From G963675935 sp963719005 (GTDB lineage: Bacteria; Planctomycetota; Planctomycetia; Pirellulales; Thermoguttaceae): a DNA stretch of 64,000 nucleotides. The notes under the pieces were generated by a model. It worked only from the letters and a program-made list of their open reading frames with translations, did not search any database and was not told the origin of the DNA. Positions 1-8,105 of this stretch are shown in pieces; the stretch's first letter is position 1; every line of letters starts with the position of its first letter. The position numbers and the translations under genes were made by a program. The stretch covers positions 124,001-188,000 of the forward strand of contig CAVRAR010000005.1 of the NCBI GenBank assembly GCA_963719005.1, in the 5' to 3' direction.

Positions 1-738
1 GTTCGTCGGCAACGGCTTAGGAGCGAGCGTGTTGTTGGGCACGATCGCGCCCGGTTGGAATAAGCGGAATTGCTGCGGCGGATTGGGGGAATTCCACGAT
101 TGGCCCGGCATCACGTGTTGCAGCCAGCCGTCGATCGTGTTCCAGTCCGCCTGCTCGGGCACTTGGATGGATGTGCCTGCCGTTGGAGCGGGCCGCTTGG
201 CGGGTGTTGCCTCGATCGTGCGCGGCTTGCCGCCGCGGATCAGATCGATTTTCAGCTTGGTTTCTTTCGCCGCTTCCACGGCCGTCAACAGGTCGCGCGG
301 ATCGGTGAGCGGCTTGCCCCCGGCGCGGAGCAGAATGTCATACTGGGCGATGCCCGCCTTGGCGGCCGGACTGTCCTTTGCAATCGAGACCGCTAGCAAC
401 CCTTGCTTTTCGGGCAGCGTCAGATGGGCCCGTAAGGCCGGCGGCACGGGCGAGCAGTAAATCCCCAGCCAATACTTGCTCGGCACCGGATCGGCGATCA
501 AAGCGGTCGAGTAGCGAACGTTGGGCCCTCCCGCGTGACGAACCGTGATGTTCGGACCGTCCTGTTGAATTTCAAACCCCGTTACGGGTAAGGGCTCGTC
601 GTGAATGATAGGTGAGGCTTGGTTGTGAATAATGCGCGCGTCTGCCTGCGATGGATCGATAACGGGTTGTTGCGACATCGCCGGCCCGGCAATGAAAATC
701 GCCAACGCCGCAGCCATTAGCCAATGACTTCTCGACAT
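1..738 (-). CDS. Secreted PDZ-domain protein (C-terminus outside window)
   Basis: The minus-strand frame opens with ATG at 738 and stays open to the window edge (246 codons), so the C-terminus is missing. The N-terminus has a signal-peptide-like hydrophobic stretch ending AGPAMSQ (about residues 1-22). A PDZ fold follows at roughly residues 95-165, with LLAVSIAKDSPAAKAGI and the downstream ILLRAGGKPL, typical of HtrA-type PDZ domains. No HtrA protease triad is visible in the part present. It lies downstream of the ECF sigma and anti-sigma genes on the same strand. The likely role is an exported, peptide-binding or scaffold protein, possibly part of an envelope-stress module; that role is inference. 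Confidence 0.75.
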   Translation of the reverse strand, partial: MSRSHWLMAAALAIFIAGPAMSQQPVIDPSQADARIIHNQASPIIHDEPLPVTGFEIQQDGPNITVRHAGGPNVRYSTALIADPVPSKYWLGIYCSPVPPALRAHLTLPEKQGLLAVSIAKDSPAAKAGIAQYDILLRAGGKPLTDPRDLLTAVEAAKETKLKIDLIRGGKPRTIEATPAKRPAPTAGTSIQVPEQADWNTIDGWLQHVMPGQSWNSPNPPQQFRLFQPGAIVPNNTLAPKPLPTN

Positions 739-857
739 GAGAATGCTCCTTTTAGGAGAATATCGGAAAGGAAAGTTGTTTTCTGGTTTCCAGGTGGGAT
801 CCGTCCGCAATGTACGGCACGCGCTTCCCTTCGGGGCGCGGCTAAACCAAAAGTTGT

Positions 858-1628
858 CTAATACGGCCCACTCCCCACGTAATGCAGTTTCACCCGATCG
901 ACCGGCACGACCAATTGCCGGCCGTCTTGGAGCGGGACGGGCACGAACTCACGCTGTTGTTCGATTTGATGGCCGGTGCGAGCGAGCGCCTGCAAGACGT
1001 TCTCGGGAATTGCCGGCGGCACGCTCCGCAGCCATTGTTCGTCGATGCTGTTGCGCTCGACGGCGGGCACTTCGATCGCGGCCCCCGGATGCCGGCCATC
1101 CGACGGTGCGGAAACCGTTACCACGTGCCACGGGCTCGATCCGTCCCCGGCGCGAGGGGGTGAAATCGTCAGCCTGCCACGCGATTCGTTCGTTGCCATC
1201 AACGGTGCAAAGCCCTTGTTAAGGGTGGCGAACTGGCCGATCTCGCCGCCGCCGCCCGGGACGTGCGATTGGCCCATCCACGCTTGGTGCGCCAACGTTC
1301 CCAGCCACATCGCCGCGAGAAAGCTGGCCGCCATGGCCGACAGCAGCTTCAATCGGCCGGGCCACATCGCACGCCGAGGCATCGCAACATGGATCGCGGG
1401 CGTCTGGCCCACATTCTCTCCGCTGGATTGCAGGGCCGCGCTGAGGGAGTCGCGCACACTGGGCGTTTCGCCGAGGGCCTGTCTCCAGCATTGAGCTTCA
1501 AGGAAGGCCAACGCGCAGCGTCGCCATCCGCTCGGTTCGTCGTCGAGTCGGCCCAGCAATTCCCGCCGCTCTTCCTCACTTAGCTCATCATCGACCAGAC
1601 GGTCGAAGAGTGTGTCGTCGGTATTCAT
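858..1628 (-). CDS. Anti-sigma factor-like single-pass membrane protein
   Basis: The protein has a short acidic N-terminal domain with LVDDELSEEERRELLGRLD (residues about 10-30), a pattern common in planctomycete anti-sigma factors, then one membrane segment around residues 115-135 and a long extracytoplasmic C-terminal domain. The HxxxCxxC zinc site of ZAS anti-sigma factors is not evident. I chose ATG 1628 because GGAG lies about 8 nt upstream; an ATG at 1667 is also in frame. It follows the ECF sigma gene by about 90 bp, as expected for a sigma/anti-sigma pair. The regulatory function is inferred from architecture and neighbourhood. No stop-proximal oddity was seen. Confidence 0.7.
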   Translation of the reverse strand: MNTDDTLFDRLVDDELSEEERRELLGRLDDEPSGWRRCALAFLEAQCWRQALGETPSVRDSLSAALQSSGENVGQTPAIHVAMPRRAMWPGRLKLLSAMAASFLAAMWLGTLAHQAWMGQSHVPGGGGEIGQFATLNKGFAPLMATNESRGRLTISPPRAGDGSSPWHVVTVSAPSDGRHPGAAIEVPAVERNSIDEQWLRSVPPAIPENVLQALARTGHQIEQQREFVPVPLQDGRQLVVPVDRVKLHYVGSGPY

Positions 1629-1717
1629 GGCCGCGCTCCATAGTGGGAAATCCACGCGCTGTCCCACAGATTCTCATTTTCTTGCTTTGCAAAGCCGCAC
1701 GCGGCAACAAAGCTCTC

Positions 1718-2308
1718 TTAACCTCGAAGTTCCTCGCTCACTACATCGACTGACGCCAACTCCGCTCGCAATCGTTGTCGCGCCCGGTGCAGCCTGGCTT
1801 CGACGGCGCTATGGCTAATGCCGAGGTGTTCGACCAGGGCGTGATAACTCCAGTTTTCGCTGTATTTCAACATCAGGATTTCCGCGTCTCGTTTCGGCAG
1901 GCGCGACATCGCCATTCGCACTTGCCCTCGCCGCTCCTCGGCCAGCAGCCAGCCCAAGGGGTCGGCCTGCCGGGTGTCGGCCTCCGTGGGACGGAAGCGT
2001 TCGGCGTAGCTGTTCACCATTTTCCGCCGCCGTCCCTGTTTGCGGCGATACAACAACGTCTGCCGCACCGCCAAACGATAGAGCCAGGGGGCCACTTTTT
2101 CCGGATCGACGAGCGGAGCCCGTTGTCGCACCGCGGCCAACGACACCTCCTGCATCACCTCCTCGACCGCCTGCGGCTCGCCCAGCCGCGCTCCGATCAC
2201 CGTCCGCAACCACCGCCCGTGCTCGGCCAGAGCGCTCGACCAGTCGATACGGGCAGCGCCCGCTGCTGCCTCGGGCTCTTCGCGAGGGTTGGGCGTCTTC
2301 ATAGCCAT
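1718..2308 (-). CDS. ECF-family RNA polymerase sigma factor
   Basis: A sigma-70 region 2 is visible with AVEEVMQEVSLAAV followed by WLYRLAVRQTLLYRRKQGR, where RNA-polymerase core and -10 recognition occur. Region 4 near the C-terminus reads LPKRDAEILMLKYSENWSY and then a helix-turn-helix ending SAVEARLHRARQRL. There is no region 1 or 3, so this is an ECF (extracytoplasmic function) factor of normal length. ATG at 2308 has GGCGGAAA upstream; ATG 2341 is an alternative with no clear ribosome binding site. It is the first gene of an apparent sigma/anti-sigma/PDZ minus-strand unit and probably controls a small envelope regulon. Confidence 0.88.
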   Translation of the reverse strand: MAMKTPNPREEPEAAAGAARIDWSSALAEHGRWLRTVIGARLGEPQAVEEVMQEVSLAAVRQRAPLVDPEKVAPWLYRLAVRQTLLYRRKQGRRRKMVNSYAERFRPTEADTRQADPLGWLLAEERRGQVRMAMSRLPKRDAEILMLKYSENWSYHALVEHLGISHSAVEARLHRARQRLRAELASVDVVSEELRG

Positions 2309-2374
2309 AAGAAGGTTTCCGCCGTGGGCCGAATCTTGCATAAGTCGCTGTCAACAGCTATCCTAACATTGATT

Positions 2375-2403
2375 ATAGTATGGGTGCTGCCCACCCCGGA
2401 CAA
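2375..2403 (-). promoter_or_regulatory. Predicted promoter of the sigma/anti-sigma unit
   Basis: On the minus strand TTGTCC (2403-2398) and TACTAT (2380-2375) are separated by 17 nt; TATAAT (2377-2372) overlaps the -10. It lies upstream of the ECF sigma gene. The match is to housekeeping sigma consensus and was judged by eye. Confidence 0.4.
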
Positions 2404-2470
2404 GGGGTAAGTGCAACATCCGGTAGCGGTTGTTCCGCATGACCCGTTTTTCCCGATAATCCCGAGGAGC

Positions 2471-2546
2471 GAAGGGGACGGGGGAGGTTGTCGAGAAGGC
2501 GTCTTCCATTTTTCGCGTTATTCCGACAACCTCCTCTGTCCCCCTC
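2471..2546. repeat. Palindromic repeat, GGGGACAG/GGTTGTC family, copy 1
   Basis: Inverted arms GGGGAGGTTGTCG and CGACAACCTCC flank a central segment of about 30 bp, with outer GGGGAC/GTCCCC ends. The reverse complement aligns with the element at 30551-30628, including the loop segment AATGGAAG. It ends 9 bp before the nfeD start codon and therefore supplies part of that gene's leader. Confidence 0.8.
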
Positions 2547-2555
2547 TGTGCCGCC

Positions 2556-3170
2556 ATGGAGCCTTGGATTTGGGCCATTCTGCTGTTGGTGCTGGGGACC
2601 GGGCTGGCTCTGCTCGAGGTGTTCTTCCCCTCGGCGGGCATTCTCGGGTTTCTTTCGGCTGCGGCTCTGCTGGCGGCCATCGTGATGGGTTTCTGGCAAA
2701 GCCCGGTGGTTGGAGGTGTCGTACTGGTGACAATCGCCGCCGGTTTGCCAACTGTCATCGCATTGGCCCTTCAGTACTGGCCGAAAACCGCGATGGGCCG
2801 GCGCGTGCTCCTGACCGCGCCAAGAAGCGAAGACGTCTTGCCCGACGACCCGGATAAGGAATTGCTCAAAGAGCTCGTCGGCCGAACCGGCAAGGCGAAA
2901 AGCAAATTGCTGCTAAGCGGCGTGATTACCATCGACGGGCGAACGGTCGATGCCGTCAGCGAGAGCATGCCGGTCGAGGTAGGGCAGACGGTTCGCGTCG
3001 TGCAGGTGCGGGGCCACGCGCTGGTGGTCCGGCCGGTTGGCGAGGAAGAGTCCTCGCCGTCCCCCCCGCCGACCCCTTGCAGCGGGCTTTCGACGATCCC
3101 TTCGAGGCCCCCCCGGCTTGACAGCGACGAGCCGCAGGAGGATGTTAAGGTGCAGAAGATCGACTTGTAG
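2556..3170 (+). CDS. NfeD-like membrane protein
   Basis: NfeD proteins partner with flotillins in membrane microdomains. The 204-residue protein has an N-terminal hydrophobic block (residues about 4-70, several membrane segments, starting WIWAILLLVLGTGLALLE). A C-terminal OB-fold NfeD domain at about 110-165 contains GRTGKAKSKLLLSGVI, IDGRTVDAV and GQTVRVVQVRG. It lacks the N-terminal ClpP-like protease of long NfeD proteins, so it is the short type. The C-terminal tail is proline-rich and acidic. It starts directly after a palindromic repeat and is followed 79 bp later by floA, the classical pairing. Confidence 0.88.
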   Translation: MEPWIWAILLLVLGTGLALLEVFFPSAGILGFLSAAALLAAIVMGFWQSPVVGGVVLVTIAAGLPTVIALALQYWPKTAMGRRVLLTAPRSEDVLPDDPDKELLKELVGRTGKAKSKLLLSGVITIDGRTVDAVSESMPVEVGQTVRVVQVRGHALVVRPVGEEESSPSPPPTPCSGLSTIPSRPPRLDSDEPQEDVKVQKIDL

Positions 3171-3249
3171 GAGTCGCCTTCTACAGTTCGTCGTCATTGT
3201 GATCAGGACACAAGGATAGAGACCTTCATCCTTCTCCGCGGAGCCATCC

Positions 3250-4330
3250 ATGTCGCCGTCCATGTCGCTTCTCGCTCAGATCAACCAAGAAACGTGGCAG
3301 GTTTTGGCCATTGTCGGCACCGTAATCGGGCTGTTCCTTGCGCTGATCGTGCTGGTGGTTTTCGCCCGATACTTCCGCCTTTGGATTCAATCGGTAACGA
3401 CCGGGGCGGGCATCGGAATCTTCGACCTGCTGGGCATGACCTTCCGCAAGGTCAATCCGACCGTGATCGTTCGCAGCAAGATCATGGCGGTGCAGGCGGG
3501 CATCGGCAAAGAGCAGGGCGTCACCTCGAAGGCACTGGAAGCCCATTACCTCGCCGGCGGCAACGTGCCGTTGGTGATTCGCGCCCTGATCGCCGCCGCA
3601 AAGGCCAAACTCGTCGATCTCGATTTCAAACTGGCCACCGCCATCGACCTGGCCGGCCGCAACGTGCTGGAAGCCGTGCAGACCAGCGTCAATCCGAAGG
3701 TGATCGACTGCCCCGGCCGCGGCGCCGGCAAGGATTCGTTGGACGGCGTGGCACAAAACGGCATACAATTAAAGGTCCGAGCGCGGGTCACCGTGCGTGC
3801 GAACCTGCGGGCGTTGATCGGCGGCGCCACCGAGGAGACGATTATCGCCCGGGTGGGCGAGGGCATCGTCAGCGCCATCGGCTCGGCGATGTCGCACCTG
3901 CAAGTGCTGCGCAAACCCCGACCGCATCTCGAAAACCGTGTTGGCCCGCCGGCTGGACGCGCAAACCGCTTTCGAAATCGTCTCGATCGACATCGCCGAC
4001 GTCGACGTGGGCGAAAACATCGGCGCCCGCTTGCAGGCCGACCAGGCCGAGGCCGACATGCGGGTCGCGCGGGCCAACGCCGAGGGCCGCCGGGCCATGG
4101 CCGTCGCCGAGGAGCAGGAAATGATCGCCCAGATCGAGCAGAACCGAGCGAAGGTGCTGGAGGCCGAGGCCGAAGTGCCCAAGGCCATCGCCCACGCCTT
4201 CCAGTCGGGCAAGCTCGGACTGATGGACTACTACAAACTTCGCAACATCCAGGCCGACACCGACATGCGTTCGTCGATCGCCAAGGCCGGCATGACCGCC
4301 ACGGGCAGAAAAACGAGCAGCACGGGATGA
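3250..4330 (+). CDS. floA: Flotillin-like protein FloA (single-base frameshift in the assembly)
   Basis: FloA organises membrane microdomains. An N-terminal membrane segment (residues about 15-37) precedes a SPFH/band-7-like region with KVNPTVIVRSKIMAVQAGI. The C-terminal half carries FEIVSIDIADVDVGENIG, then an Ala/Glu-rich coiled coil (RRAMAVAEEQEM, KVLEAEAEVPKAI) and DYYKLRNIQADTDMR, all hallmark FloA motifs. The two halves are in different frames. Removing one C from the CCCC run at 3916-3919 restores a continuous product of about 359 residues, close to family length. The frameshift is therefore probably a base-calling error. The stop overlaps the next start (ATGA). Confidence 0.9.
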
Positions 4331-4647
4331 GCGTCTGTGCTCCACTACTGGCCGCCAACGACGGGGAGCTAATCAAGCTCGTCGTCATCATCGTGTTTGG
4401 CATTCTGGTGGGGGTGGGGAAATTCATTACGATGGTGAAGAAGGGGAACCCGCCGGCGGCAATGGGACGTCATCCCACGCCGCCGACTCCCGCAAATGTG
4501 AACGCACCCAACGAGATCGAGGAGTTCATGCGGCGTGCGGCGGCTCGGAGCAGCACGGCGAATGCCCCGCCGATTCGCCGCCCGCCGCAACCGCAGCTTC
4601 GCTCACCGGTCGAGAAGCCGGTGCAGGCTCGAAATGGTCGCCGATGA
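4327..4647 (+). CDS. Small single-pass membrane protein in the nfeD-floA operon
   Basis: The ATG at 4327 overlaps the floA stop (ATGA), a sign of translational coupling. The 106-residue product has one hydrophobic segment (LVVIIVFGILVGVGKFI, residues about 17-33), then a Pro/Asn/Arg-rich cytoplasmic-type tail with EEFMRRAAARS. I do not recognise a named family. Its position between floA and another conserved small gene suggests a membrane-microdomain accessory protein; that is inference only. Confidence 0.72.
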   Translation: MSVCAPLLAANDGELIKLVVIIVFGILVGVGKFITMVKKGNPPAAMGRHPTPPTPANVNAPNEIEEFMRRAAARSSTANAPPIRRPPQPQLRSPVEKPVQARNGRR

Positions 4648-4993
4648 GCCCGTCGGCGCGAAAATCGGCAAGCAGGTCGAACGCGATCTCGACACGCAAG
4701 AGTTCACCAAGCGCTCGACCGAGCTTGGCAGCGAAGTCGCCCAGGCCGACCGCGAGATCGACCAACGCTTGCATCAAGTGTTCGATCACCACGTCAGCAA
4801 TCTGGAGTTGATGCCGGGCGAGGCGGCGGCCGCGCCAGTGGCCGTCGGCCCCGTGGAGCTTACCGAGCAATCGCTTCTCGACATTCCCGCCACCTTCGCC
4901 ACCGGATTGACCGATCTGCTGGCCAATCCCGATTCGATTCGCCAGGCGATCGTCTTGAACGAGATTCTCCACCGGCCGGAAGAGCGGTGGTGA
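4634..4993 (+). CDS. Hypothetical protein, last gene of the nfeD-floA operon
   Basis: The reading frame is open from 4535; I chose ATG 4634, which overlaps the previous gene by 14 nt, for a 119-residue product. It contains no signal peptide or membrane segment. It is rich in Glu, Asp and Gln (LGSEVAQADREIDQRLHQVF, a likely helix) and ends with PDSIRQAIVLNEILHRP, a short conserved-looking helix. I cannot assign a function. Strand, overlap and order indicate co-transcription with nfeD and floA. Confidence 0.7.
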   Translation: MVADEPVGAKIGKQVERDLDTQEFTKRSTELGSEVAQADREIDQRLHQVFDHHVSNLELMPGEAAAAPVAVGPVELTEQSLLDIPATFATGLTDLLANPDSIRQAIVLNEILHRPEERW

Positions 4994-5043
4994 GCGGGAA
5001 TCGCGTCAAGGCAAGCTGATCTTGCAGAGCGTCGAGCCGCAGA

Positions 5044-6489
5044 TCACGGGCCTGCACGAACCGGTCTGCCCGTGGCCCGATCGAGTTCGGCCAAGCGTCG
5101 GTGATAGTCGGCGATCGCTTGATAATACGTTTCGCGCTGCAAGTAGACCTGCCGCTCGGAATCGAGAAGCCGCAGGAAGTCGAGCTTTCCACTGGTGTAA
5201 TTGGCCACCGCCGAATCAACGCTTCGCTGCGTTGCCGGAAGGATCTTCTCCTTGTACAGGCGGATGACTCGTTGAGACTGAGCCGTGCGGTCGAGCGCCG
5301 ATTGGACCTCGAATCGCACTTGATCCATACGTTCCTGATATTCGGCGCGCCGCTGCTGAAGCCGTTCCGATGCCTCTCGGACCGCCGCCGATCGCCGGCC
5401 GTTTTGGAGCGGCACGTTGAGTTCCATGCCCACCGCGGGCCGCATCTGTTCGGGCATGAAACCGTCGTATCTGGCGACCACGCTTACGTCGGGATAGTAT
5501 TCCTTGCACGCCAACGCAAGGTTCGCCTCCTCGGCGCGAACTCGCGCCTGCGCGGCGAACAAGTCGGGCCGACACTCGGCGGCGGTTTGCTGCAATACGT
5601 CGGCCGACGGCAGCGCATCCAACGGCGACGTCTCTGCCGGCGGCGGGGGCAAAGGATGGTCGGCCTCGCGATGCAGCAGCGTGTTGATTCGAGCCACGGC
5701 GATTCGCTCGTCGCGGGTCAATTCGGTTTGACGGCTTTCGAGCGCCGCCAACTCCACGTCGGCCTGAAGCGCGTCTTGCTGCGTCGTCTGGTTCAACTGG
5801 TACTTGTTCCAGGCGATCTCTCGAAATTGCGTTAGAAGGCGGTGGATCGAGGCGTTCACCTCCATCTCGCGGCGGGCCAGGTAATAGTCGTAGAACGCCG
5901 TCCGCGCCGCTTCCGACAGCCGCAACCGGACGTCGCCGATGTCACCTTTCATAGCATCGGCCTCGGCCGAAGCCGCGCTGCCTCGCAAGGCCCGCTTGCC
6001 CGCCCAGGGGATCTTTTGCGAGGCTTCGACCATCCAGCCGCCGCCGTTCTCCGTACCGAGGCCGTTGCTGGGAGTAATCATATAGCGAAACATCGGATCG
6101 TCGAGCGAAACCGCCTGTGGGTATCGCGCCGCGGCGGCTCGCCACGCCGCGCTGGCCGCCTGGAGCGAAGGGTTGCGGGTCTGAACCTCGGCCACCAGTT
6201 GCTCGGCCGACAGTTCAGCTTGGCCGTCGAACGGATCGCCTGGATCGTCCGCGCGATAGGGCGGTTGCGCCGTCGTCGGCTCGGATACTCCAGTCGGCTT
6301 GGGCTGATCCGCAGCACCGGGAACTTGGTAGGAGACTTGCGCGGCTGTCGGGGTTGTTGGACACTGCGGCTGAGCCTCGGCGACGGCAACCGAAGCTGGT
6401 TGATTTCGACTTCCGGGCGATGCGCACCCTGTGAGAGCAGCCAGAAGGGCAAGCGTTACATATTGCCCAATTCTTACAGGAAGTGACAT
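5044..6489 (-). CDS. TolC/CusC-like outer-membrane efflux lipoprotein
   Basis: This is the outer-membrane channel of a tripartite RND pump. The start MSLPVRIGQYVTLALLAALT is followed by a lipobox LTGC (Cys21), predicting lipidation. The mature part has the duplicated outer-membrane-factor pattern: LVAEVQTRNPSLQAASAAWR near residue 75 and long alpha-helical repeats (DALQADVELAALESRQ; RPDLFAAQARVRAEEANLAL; VNYTSG-like AVANYTSGKLDFLRLLDSE near the C-terminus). Its length, 481 residues, is typical. It is divergently transcribed from the adaptor gene at 6717 across a shared region of about 230 bp that probably holds both promoters. Substrate assignment to Cu/Ag rests on the neighbouring CusB/CusA homologues. 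Confidence 0.88.
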   Translation of the reverse strand: MSLPVRIGQYVTLALLAALTGCASPGSRNQPASVAVAEAQPQCPTTPTAAQVSYQVPGAADQPKPTGVSEPTTAQPPYRADDPGDPFDGQAELSAEQLVAEVQTRNPSLQAASAAWRAAAARYPQAVSLDDPMFRYMITPSNGLGTENGGGWMVEASQKIPWAGKRALRGSAASAEADAMKGDIGDVRLRLSEAARTAFYDYYLARREMEVNASIHRLLTQFREIAWNKYQLNQTTQQDALQADVELAALESRQTELTRDERIAVARINTLLHREADHPLPPPPAETSPLDALPSADVLQQTAAECRPDLFAAQARVRAEEANLALACKEYYPDVSVVARYDGFMPEQMRPAVGMELNVPLQNGRRSAAVREASERLQQRRAEYQERMDQVRFEVQSALDRTAQSQRVIRLYKEKILPATQRSVDSAVANYTSGKLDFLRLLDSERQVYLQRETYYQAIADYHRRLAELDRATGRPVRAGP

Positions 6490-6716
6490 TGGCCGGCCTC
6501 AAATCCTTCGCGGAGCATCGCTCCTCTGGTTGAGTCGTCCCCTCAGAATCGGAGCGCCCAGCATTTGCATCACTCTTGCCAAAACCGGCACAATCGTCAC
6601 GGTCTATCCCCTTTGCCGCAATTGTCTCTTGTGCTGCCGGCCCCTATGATTCATGGGGAACGTACCGTTGTCGGGAGGGAGTTGCGGAGTTGCAATCAGA
6701 GGAGAACGAGGACGCG

Positions 6717-8021
6717 ATGGAGAGTCTGTCGGAACGGCAAGGCGGCGGGAGTTTTCTCGCGCGGCACTGGGGCAAATTGCTGCTGGCCCTGGTGATTCTA
6801 TTGGCGGGCGTCGGCTATCTCGTGGCAATTTTCATCAGAGAAGGCGGCCCTTCCGCCGCGGCGAAAGCCGCGTCTAGTCCGACGCTATGGACCTGTTCAA
6901 TGCACCCCCAGGTTCTGCGAAAAGAGCCCGGCAAGTGCCCGATTTGCGGGATGGACCTGGTGCCTGTTGCCAAGCGGTCGGACGAAACGGCCCCTTCGTC
7001 GAATGTTCCAGAACACGCCACGGTGATGATCCCCGGCGAGCTTCAGCAACGGATCGGCGTGCGCACGGGCCGGGTTGAAAAGGGGCCGCTCAACATGAGC
7101 GTCGAAGCGGTGGGAATCGTCCGCCCGAACCAGACTCGAATTGCACGGGTCAGCATCAAGACCGAGGGCTGGGTCGATAAGTTGTTCGTCAACTTCGTCG
7201 GCCAGGCGGTTCGCAAGGGCGATCCGTTATTGTCGATCTACAGCCCACAGTTCGTCTCAACGCAACAGGAACTGCTGACCGCGTTACGTGCGGAGCGAGA
7301 TAATAGCCGGGGACCAACAGTCCCCGGTGAATCGCTCGCCCAGGCCGCCCGGCGACGACTGGAACTCTGGGACGTTTCGGCCGGCGAGATCGAGCAATTG
7401 CAGAAGTCCGGGAAGGTCGAAAAAGATTTGATGCTGCGAAGCCCGATCGCGGGAACGGTGTTGGAGCAGAACGTCTACGAGAAGCAGTACGTTACGCCCG
7501 AGAAGGAACTGTACGTCATCGGCGATCTCTCGACTGTTTGGGTCCAGGCGCAGGTCTACGAATATGAAATTCCGCACGTCGAACTCGGCCGGCCCGCCAC
7601 GGTGACGATCCCCTCGCTGCCCGATCGACAGTTCACGGGAAAAGTCGTTTTTATCCAGCCTACGGTGGAGGAGACAACCCGGACGGTGCAAGTGCGGATC
7701 GAGTTGCCCAACCGAAAAGGTGTTTTCAAGCCGGGGATGTTCGCGCAGATTTCGATCGCGCATCGGATGGGCGAGGGCCTGCTGGTTCCGACTTCCGCCG
7801 TGTTGCGCGCCGGCGATCGCGACATCGTTTATCGCGTCGAAGCGGGCGACCATTTCGTGCCGGTGGCCGTGAAAATCAGCCCGATCCAGTTCGGCGACCG
7901 CTACCAGGTCTTGCGGGGGCTCAAGGAGGGGGAGCCGATCGTGACGTCCGCCAATTTCCTGATCGATTCCGAGAGCCGCATCCAGTTCAGCCGCGGAGAC
8001 GCGGCAGGAATGCACCACTGA
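6717..8021 (+). CDS. CusB-like RND efflux periplasmic adaptor with heavy-metal-binding domain
   Basis: This is the membrane fusion protein of a Cu/Ag export pump. An N-terminal membrane anchor (residues about 20-40) precedes a heavy-metal-binding domain with WTCSMHPQVLR and CPICGMDLVPV (about 58-84). Then come the lipoyl/barrel-sandwich and beta-barrel segments: VGIVRPNQTRIARVSIKTEG, LMLRSPIAGTVLEQNVYE and VWVQAQVYEYEIPHVELG. The start ATG 6717 has GAGG 8 nt upstream; a longer upstream frame lacks such a site. Length is 434 residues. The gene is followed by cusA after one palindromic repeat, and both are likely co-transcribed. Metal identity (Cu/Ag) is from family knowledge. Confidence 0.9.
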   Translation: MESLSERQGGGSFLARHWGKLLLALVILLAGVGYLVAIFIREGGPSAAAKAASSPTLWTCSMHPQVLRKEPGKCPICGMDLVPVAKRSDETAPSSNVPEHATVMIPGELQQRIGVRTGRVEKGPLNMSVEAVGIVRPNQTRIARVSIKTEGWVDKLFVNFVGQAVRKGDPLLSIYSPQFVSTQQELLTALRAERDNSRGPTVPGESLAQAARRRLELWDVSAGEIEQLQKSGKVEKDLMLRSPIAGTVLEQNVYEKQYVTPEKELYVIGDLSTVWVQAQVYEYEIPHVELGRPATVTIPSLPDRQFTGKVVFIQPTVEETTRTVQVRIELPNRKGVFKPGMFAQISIAHRMGEGLLVPTSAVLRAGDRDIVYRVEAGDHFVPVAVKISPIQFGDRYQVLRGLKEGEPIVTSANFLIDSESRIQFSRGDAAGMHH

Positions 8022-8024
8022 GAG

Positions 8025-8097
8025 AAAAGGGGGACAGGTCCAATTTGCCGGAACGGCGCGAAGGGTGCTTCGTAAAAATTGGACCTGTCCCCTTTTT
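8025..8097. repeat. GGGGACAGGTCCAATTT palindrome, copy A
   Basis: Arms GGGACAGGTCCAATTT (left) and AAATTGGACCTGTCCC (right) flank a 29-bp centre that includes CCGGAACGGC and GGGTGCTTCG. The centre matches the copies at 8543, 11998 and 29767 in reverse-complement orientation. It fills the cusB-cusA intergenic gap, ending 8 bp before the cusA start codon. Confidence 0.9.
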
Positions 8098-8105
8098 GCA
8101 CGATC

